DNA of 64,000 nt from the NCBI GenBank assembly GCA_014360005.1, contig JACIYI010000004.1:62001-126000 (forward strand), written 5' to 3'. Source of the DNA: Candidatus Aminicenantota bacterium (GTDB lineage Bacteria; Acidobacteriota; Aminicenantia; Aminicenantales; Saccharicenantaceae). The first letter of the stretch is position 1; the number at the start of each line of letters is the position of its first letter. Shown here piece by piece: positions 56,696 through 64,000 of this stretch. The translations under genes and the position numbers were made by a program. Below the pieces are notes generated by a model. It saw only the letters and a program-made list of their open reading frames with translations, did no database searches and was not told the origin of the DNA.

Positions 56696-57613
56696 TTACT
56701 TCTGAGCTCGTTTGGTAGAAATCAGCGAGGCCAGGCCAATGGAATAAAACTTGGATTCCTCGCTGTCACCGCGTGAAGTTAAAACGCAAGGAACCTTAGC
56801 ACCCACTACATTGGCAGCCAGCTTGGCTCCAGCCAGAATGGCGCAGGCTTTATAAAACACATTGCCAGCTTCAATGTTGGGGAAAATCAGAATGTCGGCT
56901 TCCCCGGCTCCATCTCCTTTAAAGCCTTTTATCCCGGCGCTTTCTTTAGAAATAGCGATATCTACCCCCACCGGACCTTCCACCTTGGCTCCTTTAATCT
57001 GGCCCCTTTCGGCCATGACCTTAATCAGAGCAGCCTCAATACTGGAGGGAACCTTCTGGTTGACGATTTCGGCCGAACTCACCAGATAGGCATAAGGCGT
57101 TTCAATCTCCAGGGCCTTAGCTACTTCAATGGCATATTCCAGGATTTTTACCTTTTGCTCCAGGTCAGGAAGAACCAGCACCGCTACATCGGAGAGAATG
57201 AGCAGCTTCGGATAGGCAGGAATTTCCATGACGGTCACGTGAGAAAGAAGCCCACCCGGCGGAACTAGCCCATTTTCTTTATCCAGAATGGCTCTCATGT
57301 AATCGGCGGTTGTAACCAGCCCCTTCATCAGAATGTCGCCTTCACCTTCCCGGCACATTTTAACTGCCAGTTTCAGAGCTTTTTTGGCCTCTGGTTCATC
57401 AACAACCTTAGAAAAATGGGCGGTAACACCTTGTTTTTTAGCTATCTCCTCAATCTTCTTCTGACTGCCGACCATAATGACTTCAACCAGGCCTTCGGCC
57501 TGGGCTTTAGAGACAGCTTCAATGGTGTGCGGGTCCTCGCCGCAGGCCACAACCAGTCTCTTTTTAGGATAACCTTTAACAGCTGTTATTATTTCATCCA
57601 GTTTCTTTATCAT
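56696..57613 (-). CDS. ptb: Phosphate butyryltransferase
   Basis: It interconverts butyryl-CoA and butyryl phosphate. ATG 57613 is chosen because AGGGAGG lies upstream; an earlier frame would add 16 residues overlapping buk. The 305-residue product has CGEDPHTIEAVSKA, DILMKGLVTTADYMRAIL, and a PTA_PTB-type DGAGEADILIFPNIEAGNVFYKA segment. It is second in a buk-ptb operon. Branched or other acyl groups are also possible substrates. Confidence 0.9.
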   Translation of the reverse strand: MIKKLDEIITAVKGYPKKRLVVACGEDPHTIEAVSKAQAEGLVEVIMVGSQKKIEEIAKKQGVTAHFSKVVDEPEAKKALKLAVKMCREGEGDILMKGLVTTADYMRAILDKENGLVPPGGLLSHVTVMEIPAYPKLLILSDVAVLVLPDLEQKVKILEYAIEVAKALEIETPYAYLVSSAEIVNQKVPSSIEAALIKVMAERGQIKGAKVEGPVGVDIAISKESAGIKGFKGDGAGEADILIFPNIEAGNVFYKACAILAGAKLAANVVGAKVPCVLTSRGDSEESKFYSIGLASLISTKRAQK

Positions 57614-57614
57614 A

Positions 57615-58703
57615 TTAAACCTCCCTGATTTCTTTCTCATAAATCCTGGCTTTCTCTTCATCGCGTAAAACTCTTAAAGCGCCTTCCAATAGCGCTCGCA
57701 TTTCATCCTCTCCAGGATAAAGGTAGATGGGAGCGATAAACTCACACCGCTCTTTGACCAAACCTACAAAATCCTGATAATAAGCCAGTCCACCGGTAAT
57801 GACCACTCCGTCAACTCTGCCTTTAAGAACTGTGGCCATAGCTCCTATCCATTTAGCCACATTATAGGCCATGGCCTGTATGATTAAAGCGGCCTTCTGG
57901 TCGCCTTTATTGACCATTTCTTCAACCGCACGCATATCGTTGGTGCCGAGATGGGCCACAATTCCGCCCTTTCCAGCCAGAAGTTTTTTAATTTCTGGCT
58001 TGGTATACTTTGCAGAAAAACACAGTTCAACCAGGTCGGCGGCTGGAAGGCTGCCAGCTCTTTCCGGAGCAAATGGCCCATCGCCGTTGAGAGCATTGTT
58101 GACATCCACCACTTTTCCTTTTTTATGAGCTCCCACACTTATTCCGCCGCCCATGTGCACCACGATCAGGTTGAGTTCTTCATACGATTTGCCTATGTCC
58201 TTGGCTGCCTGGCGGGCTACTTTTTTCTGATTCAGCGCGTGGAGAATGCTACGCCTTCTAATCATGGGTAGACCGGTAATTCTGGCAATTTCTTCCATTT
58301 CGTCCACCACGACCGGGTCAACGATGTAAGCCGGGATGTTCAGCTCGGAGGCAATGCTTTGAGCAATCATCGCCCCCAGGTTGGAAGCATGTTCACCCTG
58401 GACTTCAGCCCTGAGGTCTTCCAGCATTTTCTCGGTAACCAGATAGGTCCCGCTGGGAATTGGCCGCAGCAGGCCACCACGTCCGACGACGGCCTGGAGC
58501 GACTCCTTAGCAATGCCGGCCTTAGCCAGCTCACCCAAAATCACTTCTTTCCGGAAACCGAACTGGTCAATAATCTTGGGATATTTCTGGATTTCCTCCA
58601 GCGGATGGGAAAGGTTAACCTTGAACACTTCATTTTCTTCATCAAAAACCGCAATCTTAGTTGAAGTAGAACCCGGGTTTATGACCAGAATTCTAAAAGA
58701 CAT
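57615..58703 (-). CDS. buk: Butyrate kinase
   Basis: It forms ATP from butyryl phosphate, releasing butyrate (or a branched-chain acid). The 362-residue product starts with [20 protein letters not shown], the acetate/butyrate-kinase phosphate motif. It has the Buk-type [16 protein letters not shown] segment and [16 protein letters not shown], which distinguish it from acetate kinase. ptb follows after 1 bp. The order buk-ptb is the reverse of clostridial ptb-buk. A promoter with a dyad lies 95-155 bp upstream. Confidence 0.94.
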   Translation of the reverse strand: MSFRILVINPGSTSTKIAVFDEENEVFKVNLSHPLEEIQKYPKIIDQFGFRKEVILGELAKAGIAKESLQAVVGRGGLLRPIPSGTYLVTEKMLEDLRAEVQGEHASNLGAMIAQSIASELNIPAYIVDPVVVDEMEEIARITGLPMIRRRSILHALNQKKVARQAAKDIGKSYEELNLIVVHMGGGISVGAHKKGKVVDVNNALNGDGPFAPERAGSLPAADLVELCFSAKYTKPEIKKLLAGKGGIVAHLGTNDMRAVEEMVNKGDQKAALIIQAMAYNVAKWIGAMATVLKGRVDGVVITGGLAYYQDFVGLVKERCEFIAPIYLYPGEDEMRALLEGALRVLRDEEKARIYEKEIREV

Positions 58704-58797
58704 TTAAACCTCCTCACCAGCGCTCAAGATGTTTCAAGCCCCCTGATGGGCATGGGAAATAGCCTGTTCTTTACTAACCTTAAGTTTCCTTTAATGT

Positions 58798-58857
58798 TAG
58801 CTCCCCACAGGCTTTTTTTATTAGGAGCTATTATATCTAAAATTCTCTGGAAGTAAA
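58798..58857 (-). promoter_or_regulatory. Candidate buk-ptb promoter with downstream dyad
   Basis: On the minus strand TTTACT (58852-58857), a 16-bp spacer and a perfect TATAAT (58830-58835). Immediately after the -10, TAGCTCC and GGAGCTA (58824-58830 and 58798-58804) form a 7-bp inverted repeat 19 bp apart, across the expected start site. It could be an operator or a leader hairpin. Confidence 0.5.
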
Positions 58858-58921
58858 ACTGAATTTATAACTTTTTCCCCGCAGTGGAGGTGATTTTTAA
58901 AGCAGGAAAATTTAAGATGAG

Positions 58922-59809
58922 TTAATCTTGTTGCCGGGTCAGGTCGTATTTTTTGACGAAGTGATGCGGCTGGTAGGAGAGTTTCGAGCGACGCAGTCCC
59001 GGTATCCCGGCATCCTGCTCCCGGTTTATAAAATCATATTCCTTCCAGATGGTTCTGGCACATTCCCGATTCATAAATTGATGTAGCCCGGCAATCTGCC
59101 GGTTGGCCAGTTCCACGTGGACCACCACCGTTTGCGGATTTAAAGTTTCGCCCAGGCAGAACCCTTGAACCTGACCGTCTATTATGGCTATGATACCCCC
59201 GAGTTTCAGGGGCGAGAAGTGGATCAAGGCTTCCCTGATGGCGGTGGAGGCAGCCCGGGTCAGGTCATCGGCCATTCGATTTTCCTCCGGACTCTCAGCC
59301 TCCCAGCTTTCCACCAGTACCAGACAATCGTCCAGGTCAGCTTCAGTTAGCGGCCGGATTTCAGCCTGATAATTCTTTTCAAATTTCCGGATTAGGTTCC
59401 TCTTGCCGTCGTATTTTTTACCCCGAAGCTCTGCCAGCTCCCTGGTTAAATAGACATAATCAAAATTGTCCCGGTCTTCCTGTATAGAATAACTGGCTTT
59501 AAGTTTTTTCAAAAATCTTTCCGAAACGCGGGAAAGCCGCGGCGCCAGGCCAAGGCAAATCTCCACCGTCTCATCAAGAGAGCTTTGACCCACCGGTTCC
59601 AGAAAGTAAGCCGGCTCATCAGGCGGTGAGCAGATAACACAAAGATTGCCTTTAATTCTAGTTAGCTGCGGCTTTTCCCAGTGCCGCCAGATGTAAATGT
59701 TGGCAAAGGTCAGCTCGCAAATTTCTGACGGGTAAAGCTCCAGGAACTTATTCACTTCGTCTTTATCCGCGAGTTCAACAGGTTTTAGTTCAGGATATTC
59801 GGGAATCAT
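58922..59809 (-). CDS. DUF2156 (MprF C-terminal-like) acyltransferase-fold protein
   Basis: A 295-residue protein of the DUF2156 family, related to the aminoacyl-transfer domain of MprF lysyl-phosphatidylglycerol synthases and to the GNAT superfamily. Recognisable segments include CELTFANIYIWRHWEKP, KRNLIRKFEKNY, and the C-terminal DFINREQDAGIPGLRRSKLSYQPHHFVKKY. No membrane domain is present, so the protein is cytoplasmic. AAGGTGA precedes ATG 59809. The substrate is unknown. It stands alone, separated by over 200 bp from both neighbours. Confidence 0.82.
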   Translation of the reverse strand: MIPEYPELKPVELADKDEVNKFLELYPSEICELTFANIYIWRHWEKPQLTRIKGNLCVICSPPDEPAYFLEPVGQSSLDETVEICLGLAPRLSRVSERFLKKLKASYSIQEDRDNFDYVYLTRELAELRGKKYDGKRNLIRKFEKNYQAEIRPLTEADLDDCLVLVESWEAESPEENRMADDLTRAASTAIREALIHFSPLKLGGIIAIIDGQVQGFCLGETLNPQTVVVHVELANRQIAGLHQFMNRECARTIWKEYDFINREQDAGIPGLRRSKLSYQPHHFVKKYDLTRQQD

Positions 59810-60088
59810 TATTCACCTTATGTTATGAGTTATGCTCTGGCCAATTGATGAGGTCTTAAAGACAACGGGGGTGAACCAGAACATGGTTACACAATTAATG
59901 GTCGGCTTTAACTCCAGAGCAGAATTATGCCTGTTCACTTTTTGATACTCTTGCTTTATGGCTCGCATTTCCTGCCCGCGTTTGGCCTTGAATTAACCTT
60001 TTTTTCGTATTCAACCAGGTTTAAATTTCTTCAGCCGTTTTTATCTGGCTAAACCTCTAATTCCCAGATTTACTCGCTTCTTCAAACC

Positions 60089-60505
60089 TTACCCCTCCCT
60101 AGTCATCCTGACCATAACCGTGCACCGGTCTTTATCGCAGCCAGCACACCAGGCCGGGTCTTTTTTCAGAGCATCAGGAATTCTGATTGCCTTCTCAAAA
60201 CCCAGAGACTCATAAAAACGGGGGATAGTAGTCAGGAGATACACCGGCCGTCCTTTTACACTTTTTAAGGACTCTTCCACCAGCTTCCGCCCCACACCCA
60301 TCTTCTGGTATTCTTCCAGCACACCCACAGCCAGCATTTCCAGGAATTGGCCAAAGTCCTTCAGTCCCAGGATGCCAACGATTTTCCCCCTTTCCTCAGC
60401 CACAAAAAAGGTGTCATTTTCCATCCCGGGATAGTCCAGGGCCAGACGCCAGGCTATCCTGACCACATAAGGCATATCTTCTTTTGAAGCTTTCCGCACA
60501 ATCAT
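60089..60505 (-). CDS. GNAT family N-acetyltransferase with C-terminal cysteine cluster
   Basis: A 138-residue GNAT enzyme that transfers an acyl group from acyl-CoA to an unknown amine. The acetyl-CoA loop EEYQKMGVGRKLVEESL and the following PRFYESLGFEKA segment are typical. The C-terminal WCAGCDKDRC has three closely spaced cysteines that could bind a metal. There is no ribosome site before ATG 60505; an extended -10 box lies only 9 bp upstream, suggesting a leaderless or near-leaderless mRNA. Confidence 0.85.
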   Translation of the reverse strand: MIVRKASKEDMPYVVRIAWRLALDYPGMENDTFFVAEERGKIVGILGLKDFGQFLEMLAVGVLEEYQKMGVGRKLVEESLKSVKGRPVYLLTTIPRFYESLGFEKAIRIPDALKKDPAWCAGCDKDRCTVMVRMTREG

Positions 60506-60940
60506 TTTTTATTAATTATACCAGATTAACTCTTCGGTTTTTATCCTTTCCTCTCGTTGAATTAAACCTGAGTCGCTGCTTTTATAAAACAAGCATAGAA
60601 ATTCGCTGTAATTTATAAGAGAAAATTAGGACTGAGAACCCCTTTCTTTCAAAATCTTTCGTGGGTTGAACTGGTGTTTATTTTAATTTAACTAAATCAA
60701 GGCCAAATAAAGAACCGACCTTATTAACATTTTCTCATTATATTGAGCATATTTTGAAGCTGACGGCTGGGCGCAGGCATTAACTAACTTTTGTCTCTTG
60801 TATTCAAGATATCGTTACTTGATATCATTATCTGCTCTGCCCAAAACTTATTTTTTTAAGCCGAATCAGGACATGATGTAAAATAGAAGAGAGAAGGAAA
60901 CTATAGTGCTGAATAGCCATATTTCCCTGGAGGACAAAGA
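60506..60940. other. Intergenic region between the GNAT and DUF6512-like genes
   Basis: About 435 A/T-rich bp. Only the GNAT -10 box is clear. Two GATATC palindromes lie 13 bp apart near 60810-60830. No gene or structured RNA was recognised. Confidence 0.55.
60515..60523 (-). promoter_or_regulatory. Extended -10 promoter of the GNAT gene
   Basis: TGGTATAAT on the minus strand is a perfect TGnTATAAT extended -10. No -35 is needed in such promoters. The start would fall about 3 nt before the ATG. Confidence 0.5.
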
Positions 60941-61450
60941 ATGAGCATCATCCTGAAAGCTTTCATTTATCTTATTTTCTTTTCCGTGCTTCACTTTGGT
61001 TATGACCTGACTCACTTATCTTTTCTGAAGCCTTTTTGCGGGATTGACGAATCCATTTTCCAGCATCTCAAAATGGCTTTCTGGGCCTATCTTCTGGCAA
61101 GTATGGTTGAATATCCGGTTTTTAAGCGCAAGAAGAAAAAATACGAGAGCTTCTGGATCCCGAGATTTTTCTCAGCCACCATTGTTCCCTGGACAATTTT
61201 TCTGGTCTGGTACCTGGCGCCGGCTACCGGCGGCAAATTGAGCCCATCTTATCTGGAATTGATCTGGGCTCTGGTAGTTTCCTATTTTTCTGGCTTGGCC
61301 GGCGGACTTATTGAAAGAACTCTGGAAGACCAAAGGCTGGCTTTTTGTTTTAAGGTTCTGGTCATTTTTCTGGCGGTCGCTTCCGCCTTTCTCTACATAG
61401 CTTTTACCTACCAGCTGCCCTGGATTGATATGTTCAGAGCACCAGAATAA
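60941..61450 (+). CDS. Small membrane protein (DUF6512-like)
   Basis: A 169-residue protein with four to five hydrophobic segments. The conserved-looking HFGYD (about 18-22) and ESIFQHLKMAFWAY (about 37-50) pattern matches DUF6512-type membrane proteins; function is unknown. CTGGAGGA lies before ATG 60941. It is isolated, 222 bp from the next gene, which points the other way. Confidence 0.7.
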   Translation: MSIILKAFIYLIFFSVLHFGYDLTHLSFLKPFCGIDESIFQHLKMAFWAYLLASMVEYPVFKRKKKKYESFWIPRFFSATIVPWTIFLVWYLAPATGGKLSPSYLELIWALVVSYFSGLAGGLIERTLEDQRLAFCFKVLVIFLAVASAFLYIAFTYQLPWIDMFRAPE

Positions 61451-61671
61451 CTTCTCGGTATAATTTAACCACAAAGACCATTCCCATCGCTCAAAGTGAA
61501 GATGGCCAGACCTGCTTTTAATGCAGAAGACATTTCCTGACAAAGAAGCTGATATAAAGGATGAGCAGAGAAGCAGGAATCCGAGCCGTGGGTTTAGGCG
61601 GGAATGATATCTGGGCATTGACTATTTTAGTTCGGGATGCGTAACGAGCAGCTGGAGTGGCCGTACCCAAA

Positions 61672-64000
61672 TTAGAGGGTAGCGAGGCGGCGGCGGGCGT
61701 CAGCCGGCTCGGGGTGGGTCGGGTCGGCGTCCTTCCAGTATTCCAGGAATTTCTTGTACTCGACGGCTGCCCCGGCCCTGTCCCCTTTAGCCTCGAGGAT
61801 TCGGCCCAGCCGGTAATGGTAGAGGGGGTGGATGAGGTAGCGGCAACGACTGGAGGGGTCAATCGTCATGAGCTTCCGGTATTCGGCGGCGGCCTTGTCC
61901 AGGTCGCCCGCTTTCCAGTAAGCGCGAGCCAGGACGTCCTTGAGGAAAGGCGTGTTGTATCTGGCCAAAACGGGCGTTGTCATGCCGGGGAAGTCCTGCA
62001 GCCGGACTTCCCGGGCCGCAGAGACGGCTTCCTCCGTTGAGCCTCCGGCCAGGGCGGCCTCCGCGGCCAGAAGTTGATATTGGATCGTGTAAGAATCCGG
62101 CTTTTCCTCTTCTGTGAACTCGGCCAGGACCGACTTGATTTCTTCGGCTCTGGAACGTGCGACCTGGGCCCGCCCCTGCTTGAGCTCGACCCAGCCGGAA
62201 TGTAACGCCTTGACGGCTCTCAAGCTGCTCGGCCTGCCGGGATTGGCGCGTGCGTAATACTCTTCGTAGGAACGATACGCTCTTCGAGCCTCGTCGAAAC
62301 GGCCCTGCTCCGAAAGGATATAGCCCGAGATCCAATCCACGTGACGGGCAACGTAATCCTGGCCGTACTTTTCGGCTATGCCTTTCAACTCGGCATACCC
62401 GCTGAAGGCGCTCTCCAGGCGTCCGAGCAGGAAATCATAAAAGCTGACCAGCCAAAGCGCCTCCATCCTCTGCGTCGGCGTCGACCGGGCGACGAATTCA
62501 TCCAGGTGTCGGGCCATTTCGCCGTAATCTTCACGCAGGGCGTAAAGATAGGCCAGGCCGCGCAGGGATCCATCGAAATCGGGATGGGTGCGCAAGACTT
62601 CCCGGTATTTTGCTTCGGCCTTGTCCAGCTGCCCCATGTAGACATAGAGCTCGGCCAGGGAATCGACCGGATTGGGATCGCCGGGGTTAGCCGCAATGTA
62701 GCGCCGGAAAGCGTCTTCGGCTTTGGCGAATTCACCGCTTGCGGCGTGGGAGTAGCCGAGCATGTTGTAGGCGGGGCCGAATTGGGGGTCCAGGGCGATT
62801 GCCCGCTCGAAGGCCTGCACCGCCTCCGCGTATCGCTTGCCCGTGTAATGCGCGCTTCCCAACTCGTAGAAAGCGTGCTTCTCCTGCGGGTACTTTCGCG
62901 TCAGCTCTTCCAGAAGACGGCGCCTCTTCTCCGGGTCCTTGTCGATGATTTCCGCAAACTGCGCCTCTATGGTCAGCCTTTCCTTCTCTGAGGCCTTGCC
63001 GCCGTGTTCCTTGGCTTTCTTCAGGGCCTCGTCCCGGGCCCGCCAGTCGAGGAGCTGAAACTCGGCCTCCGATAAGGAGAGCCAGGCGACGGCAAAGTCG
63101 GGATCCAGGGCCAGGGCCTTCTCCAAGTATTTCTTGCCGTCAGCGGCCTGAAGGTTCAAAACATAGTCGCGGCCCTGCAGGAAATAACCATAGGCCTCCA
63201 TCGAGCTTGTCGTCAGGTCCATTACCGGTCGCGCGGGCGCTTCAAGTTTTAAGATAGGCTTGCCGATGCCCCGTGAGATGGCCCGGCTGATTTCATCAAT
63301 CTGGGTCTTGAGGATGCTGTTGACTCCCTCGCCGCGGGCCGAGGCGCTCTTAAGGACCTCTCGAGTGCCGGCGTCAAGGACCTTCACGTCGGAAACGAAC
63401 GTCTCTCCCGCTTTGCTGAAGAAGCCGACGACGACGGCCTCGATGCCGTGCCGGCGGCAGACGTCGAAGCCGGCCTCCTCGTCGTAGAGTGAGCTTTCGT
63501 CCCGTCCTGACTGGCGGAGAAGGTCTTTTAGCCTCTGCCAGGACGCTACCCTCAGATGCTTCGATTGTTCGAGGCTGGTGATAAGGAGGTTGGGGATAGT
63601 CTCGCGGAGATAATCGAAGGCCGGGTCGCCGGTCTGGTTCTTGAAGCCGAGGACGATGACCGTGCGTTTCGAGCCCTCGCTTTCAGGGACGAATTGCCAG
63701 ATAACAAGCGCGATCAGGGCCAGCAGGACCACTCCAGCCGCGACCCAGACCTTTTTTGACGGAAGACGGACTGTGACCTGTCTCGAGGTCTGGGGCCTGC
63801 GTAAGGGCAGCGGCTGCGTTGTCGTGGGCAGGGTCCGTTCGATTTTATCTAGCTCCGTTACGAGGTCTTCGGCCATGGCGAAGCGCTTGCCCTTCTCCTT
63901 TTCCAGGCATTTCAACACGAGTTTGGCCAGGTCTTCCGGGAGCGGGGGGTTGAGGGTCCGCGGGTCGGGTGGAGGCTCGCTCTTGTGCTTTACTGCGACA
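61672..64000 (-). CDS. Ser/Thr protein kinase with TolB-like and TPR domains (5' end beyond the window)
   Basis: Only the C-terminal part is visible; the frame stays open to the right edge. The first visible residues, VAVKHKSEPPPDPRTLNPPLPEDLAKLVLKCLEKEKGKRFAMAEDL, are the end of a Hanks-type kinase domain, so the GTG at 63918 is not a real start. After a membrane segment (KKVWVAAGVVLLALIALVIWQFV) comes a domain resembling the TolB/FlgO N-terminal fold (VLGFKNQTGDPAFDYLRETIPNLL), then about ten TPR-like repeats. GC content is about 60-65% in sampled lines, above the rest of the window. The kinase tail resembles the kinase at 39104. Confidence 0.88.
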   Translation of the reverse strand, partial: VAVKHKSEPPPDPRTLNPPLPEDLAKLVLKCLEKEKGKRFAMAEDLVTELDKIERTLPTTTQPLPLRRPQTSRQVTVRLPSKKVWVAAGVVLLALIALVIWQFVPESEGSKRTVIVLGFKNQTGDPAFDYLRETIPNLLITSLEQSKHLRVASWQRLKDLLRQSGRDESSLYDEEAGFDVCRRHGIEAVVVGFFSKAGETFVSDVKVLDAGTREVLKSASARGEGVNSILKTQIDEISRAISRGIGKPILKLEAPARPVMDLTTSSMEAYGYFLQGRDYVLNLQAADGKKYLEKALALDPDFAVAWLSLSEAEFQLLDWRARDEALKKAKEHGGKASEKERLTIEAQFAEIIDKDPEKRRRLLEELTRKYPQEKHAFYELGSAHYTGKRYAEAVQAFERAIALDPQFGPAYNMLGYSHAASGEFAKAEDAFRRYIAANPGDPNPVDSLAELYVYMGQLDKAEAKYREVLRTHPDFDGSLRGLAYLYALREDYGEMARHLDEFVARSTPTQRMEALWLVSFYDFLLGRLESAFSGYAELKGIAEKYGQDYVARHVDWISGYILSEQGRFDEARRAYRSYEEYYARANPGRPSSLRAVKALHSGWVELKQGRAQVARSRAEEIKSVLAEFTEEEKPDSYTIQYQLLAAEAALAGGSTEEAVSAAREVRLQDFPGMTTPVLARYNTPFLKDVLARAYWKAGDLDKAAAEYRKLMTIDPSSRCRYLIHPLYHYRLGRILEAKGDRAGAAVEYKKFLEYWKDADPTHPEPADARRRLATL

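Noticed and set aside
60810..60830. Two GATATC copies as an operator or attachment site
   Set aside because: Short and without further symmetry; such A/T-rich hexamers are expected by chance in this region.

Overview
The window looks like chromosomal DNA from a Gram-negative, probably anaerobic, fermentative bacterium. Outer-membrane biogenesis genes (a BamA/TamA-type barrel, TamB, an OmpP1/FadL porin, the PilQ secretin and lipoproteins) show a second membrane. The paired acetate kinase/phosphotransacetylase and butyrate kinase/phosphotransbutyrylase genes point to substrate-level ATP formation. GC content is about 52-56% by eye over most of the window. The mix of secreted polymer-degrading enzymes, TPR-sulfatase proteins, Ser/Thr kinases with TPR tails, and housekeeping operons resembles Candidatus Aminicenantes (OP8) or another Acidobacteriota-related lineage. 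That placement is inference, not a database result.

Layout. 1-6.2 kb (+): coaD followed by a type IV pilus alignment/secretin operon, pilMNOPQ, and a small lipoprotein. 6.3-13.2 kb (-): a housekeeping operon read from the right (YdcH-like protein, an ASADH-like protein without its catalytic cysteine, yicC, gmk, coaBC, family-4 uracil-DNA glycosylase, and a priA that has lost its ATPase motifs). A tRNA-Phe(GAA) lies at 13.4 kb. 13.5-20.9 kb: an OmpP1/FadL porin, clpB, a very acidic small protein and mutS. 21-33.7 kb: pgsA (+), facing a long minus-strand operon that runs hslV-hslU-FN3 lipoprotein-FAH hydrolase-transaldolase-tamB-bamA/tamA-SurA_N protein-fabD.

34-46.4 kb is an accessory/catabolic region. 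It holds a sugar nucleotidyltransferase, an exported GH2 beta-galactosidase, a zinc-ribbon Ser/Thr kinase, a beta-propeller gene bracketed by two inverted 32-bp REP-like elements, and a divergent pair made of a Tat-exported FucI/AraA-like isomerase and an SSS sodium/solute symporter. The symporter has a strongly structured leader. 46.7-58.7 kb holds an S9 peptidase, ackA-pta, a ClC transporter, a sulfatase-TPR fusion and buk-ptb. 58.9-64 kb holds a DUF2156 protein, a GNAT acetyltransferase, a small membrane protein and, running off the right edge, a GC-richer Ser/Thr kinase-TPR gene.

The promoter-like sequences are consistent with one another (TTGACA/T, 16-18 bp, TATAAT/TATACT). Several lie so close to the start codon that the mRNAs would have very short leaders. 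The most unusual items are the REP-bracketed beta-propeller unit (41151-42795), the structured symporter leader (about 44510-44677), the ATPase-dead PriA and the cysteine-less ASADH homologue. No CRISPR array, prophage, integrase or transposase gene was seen.
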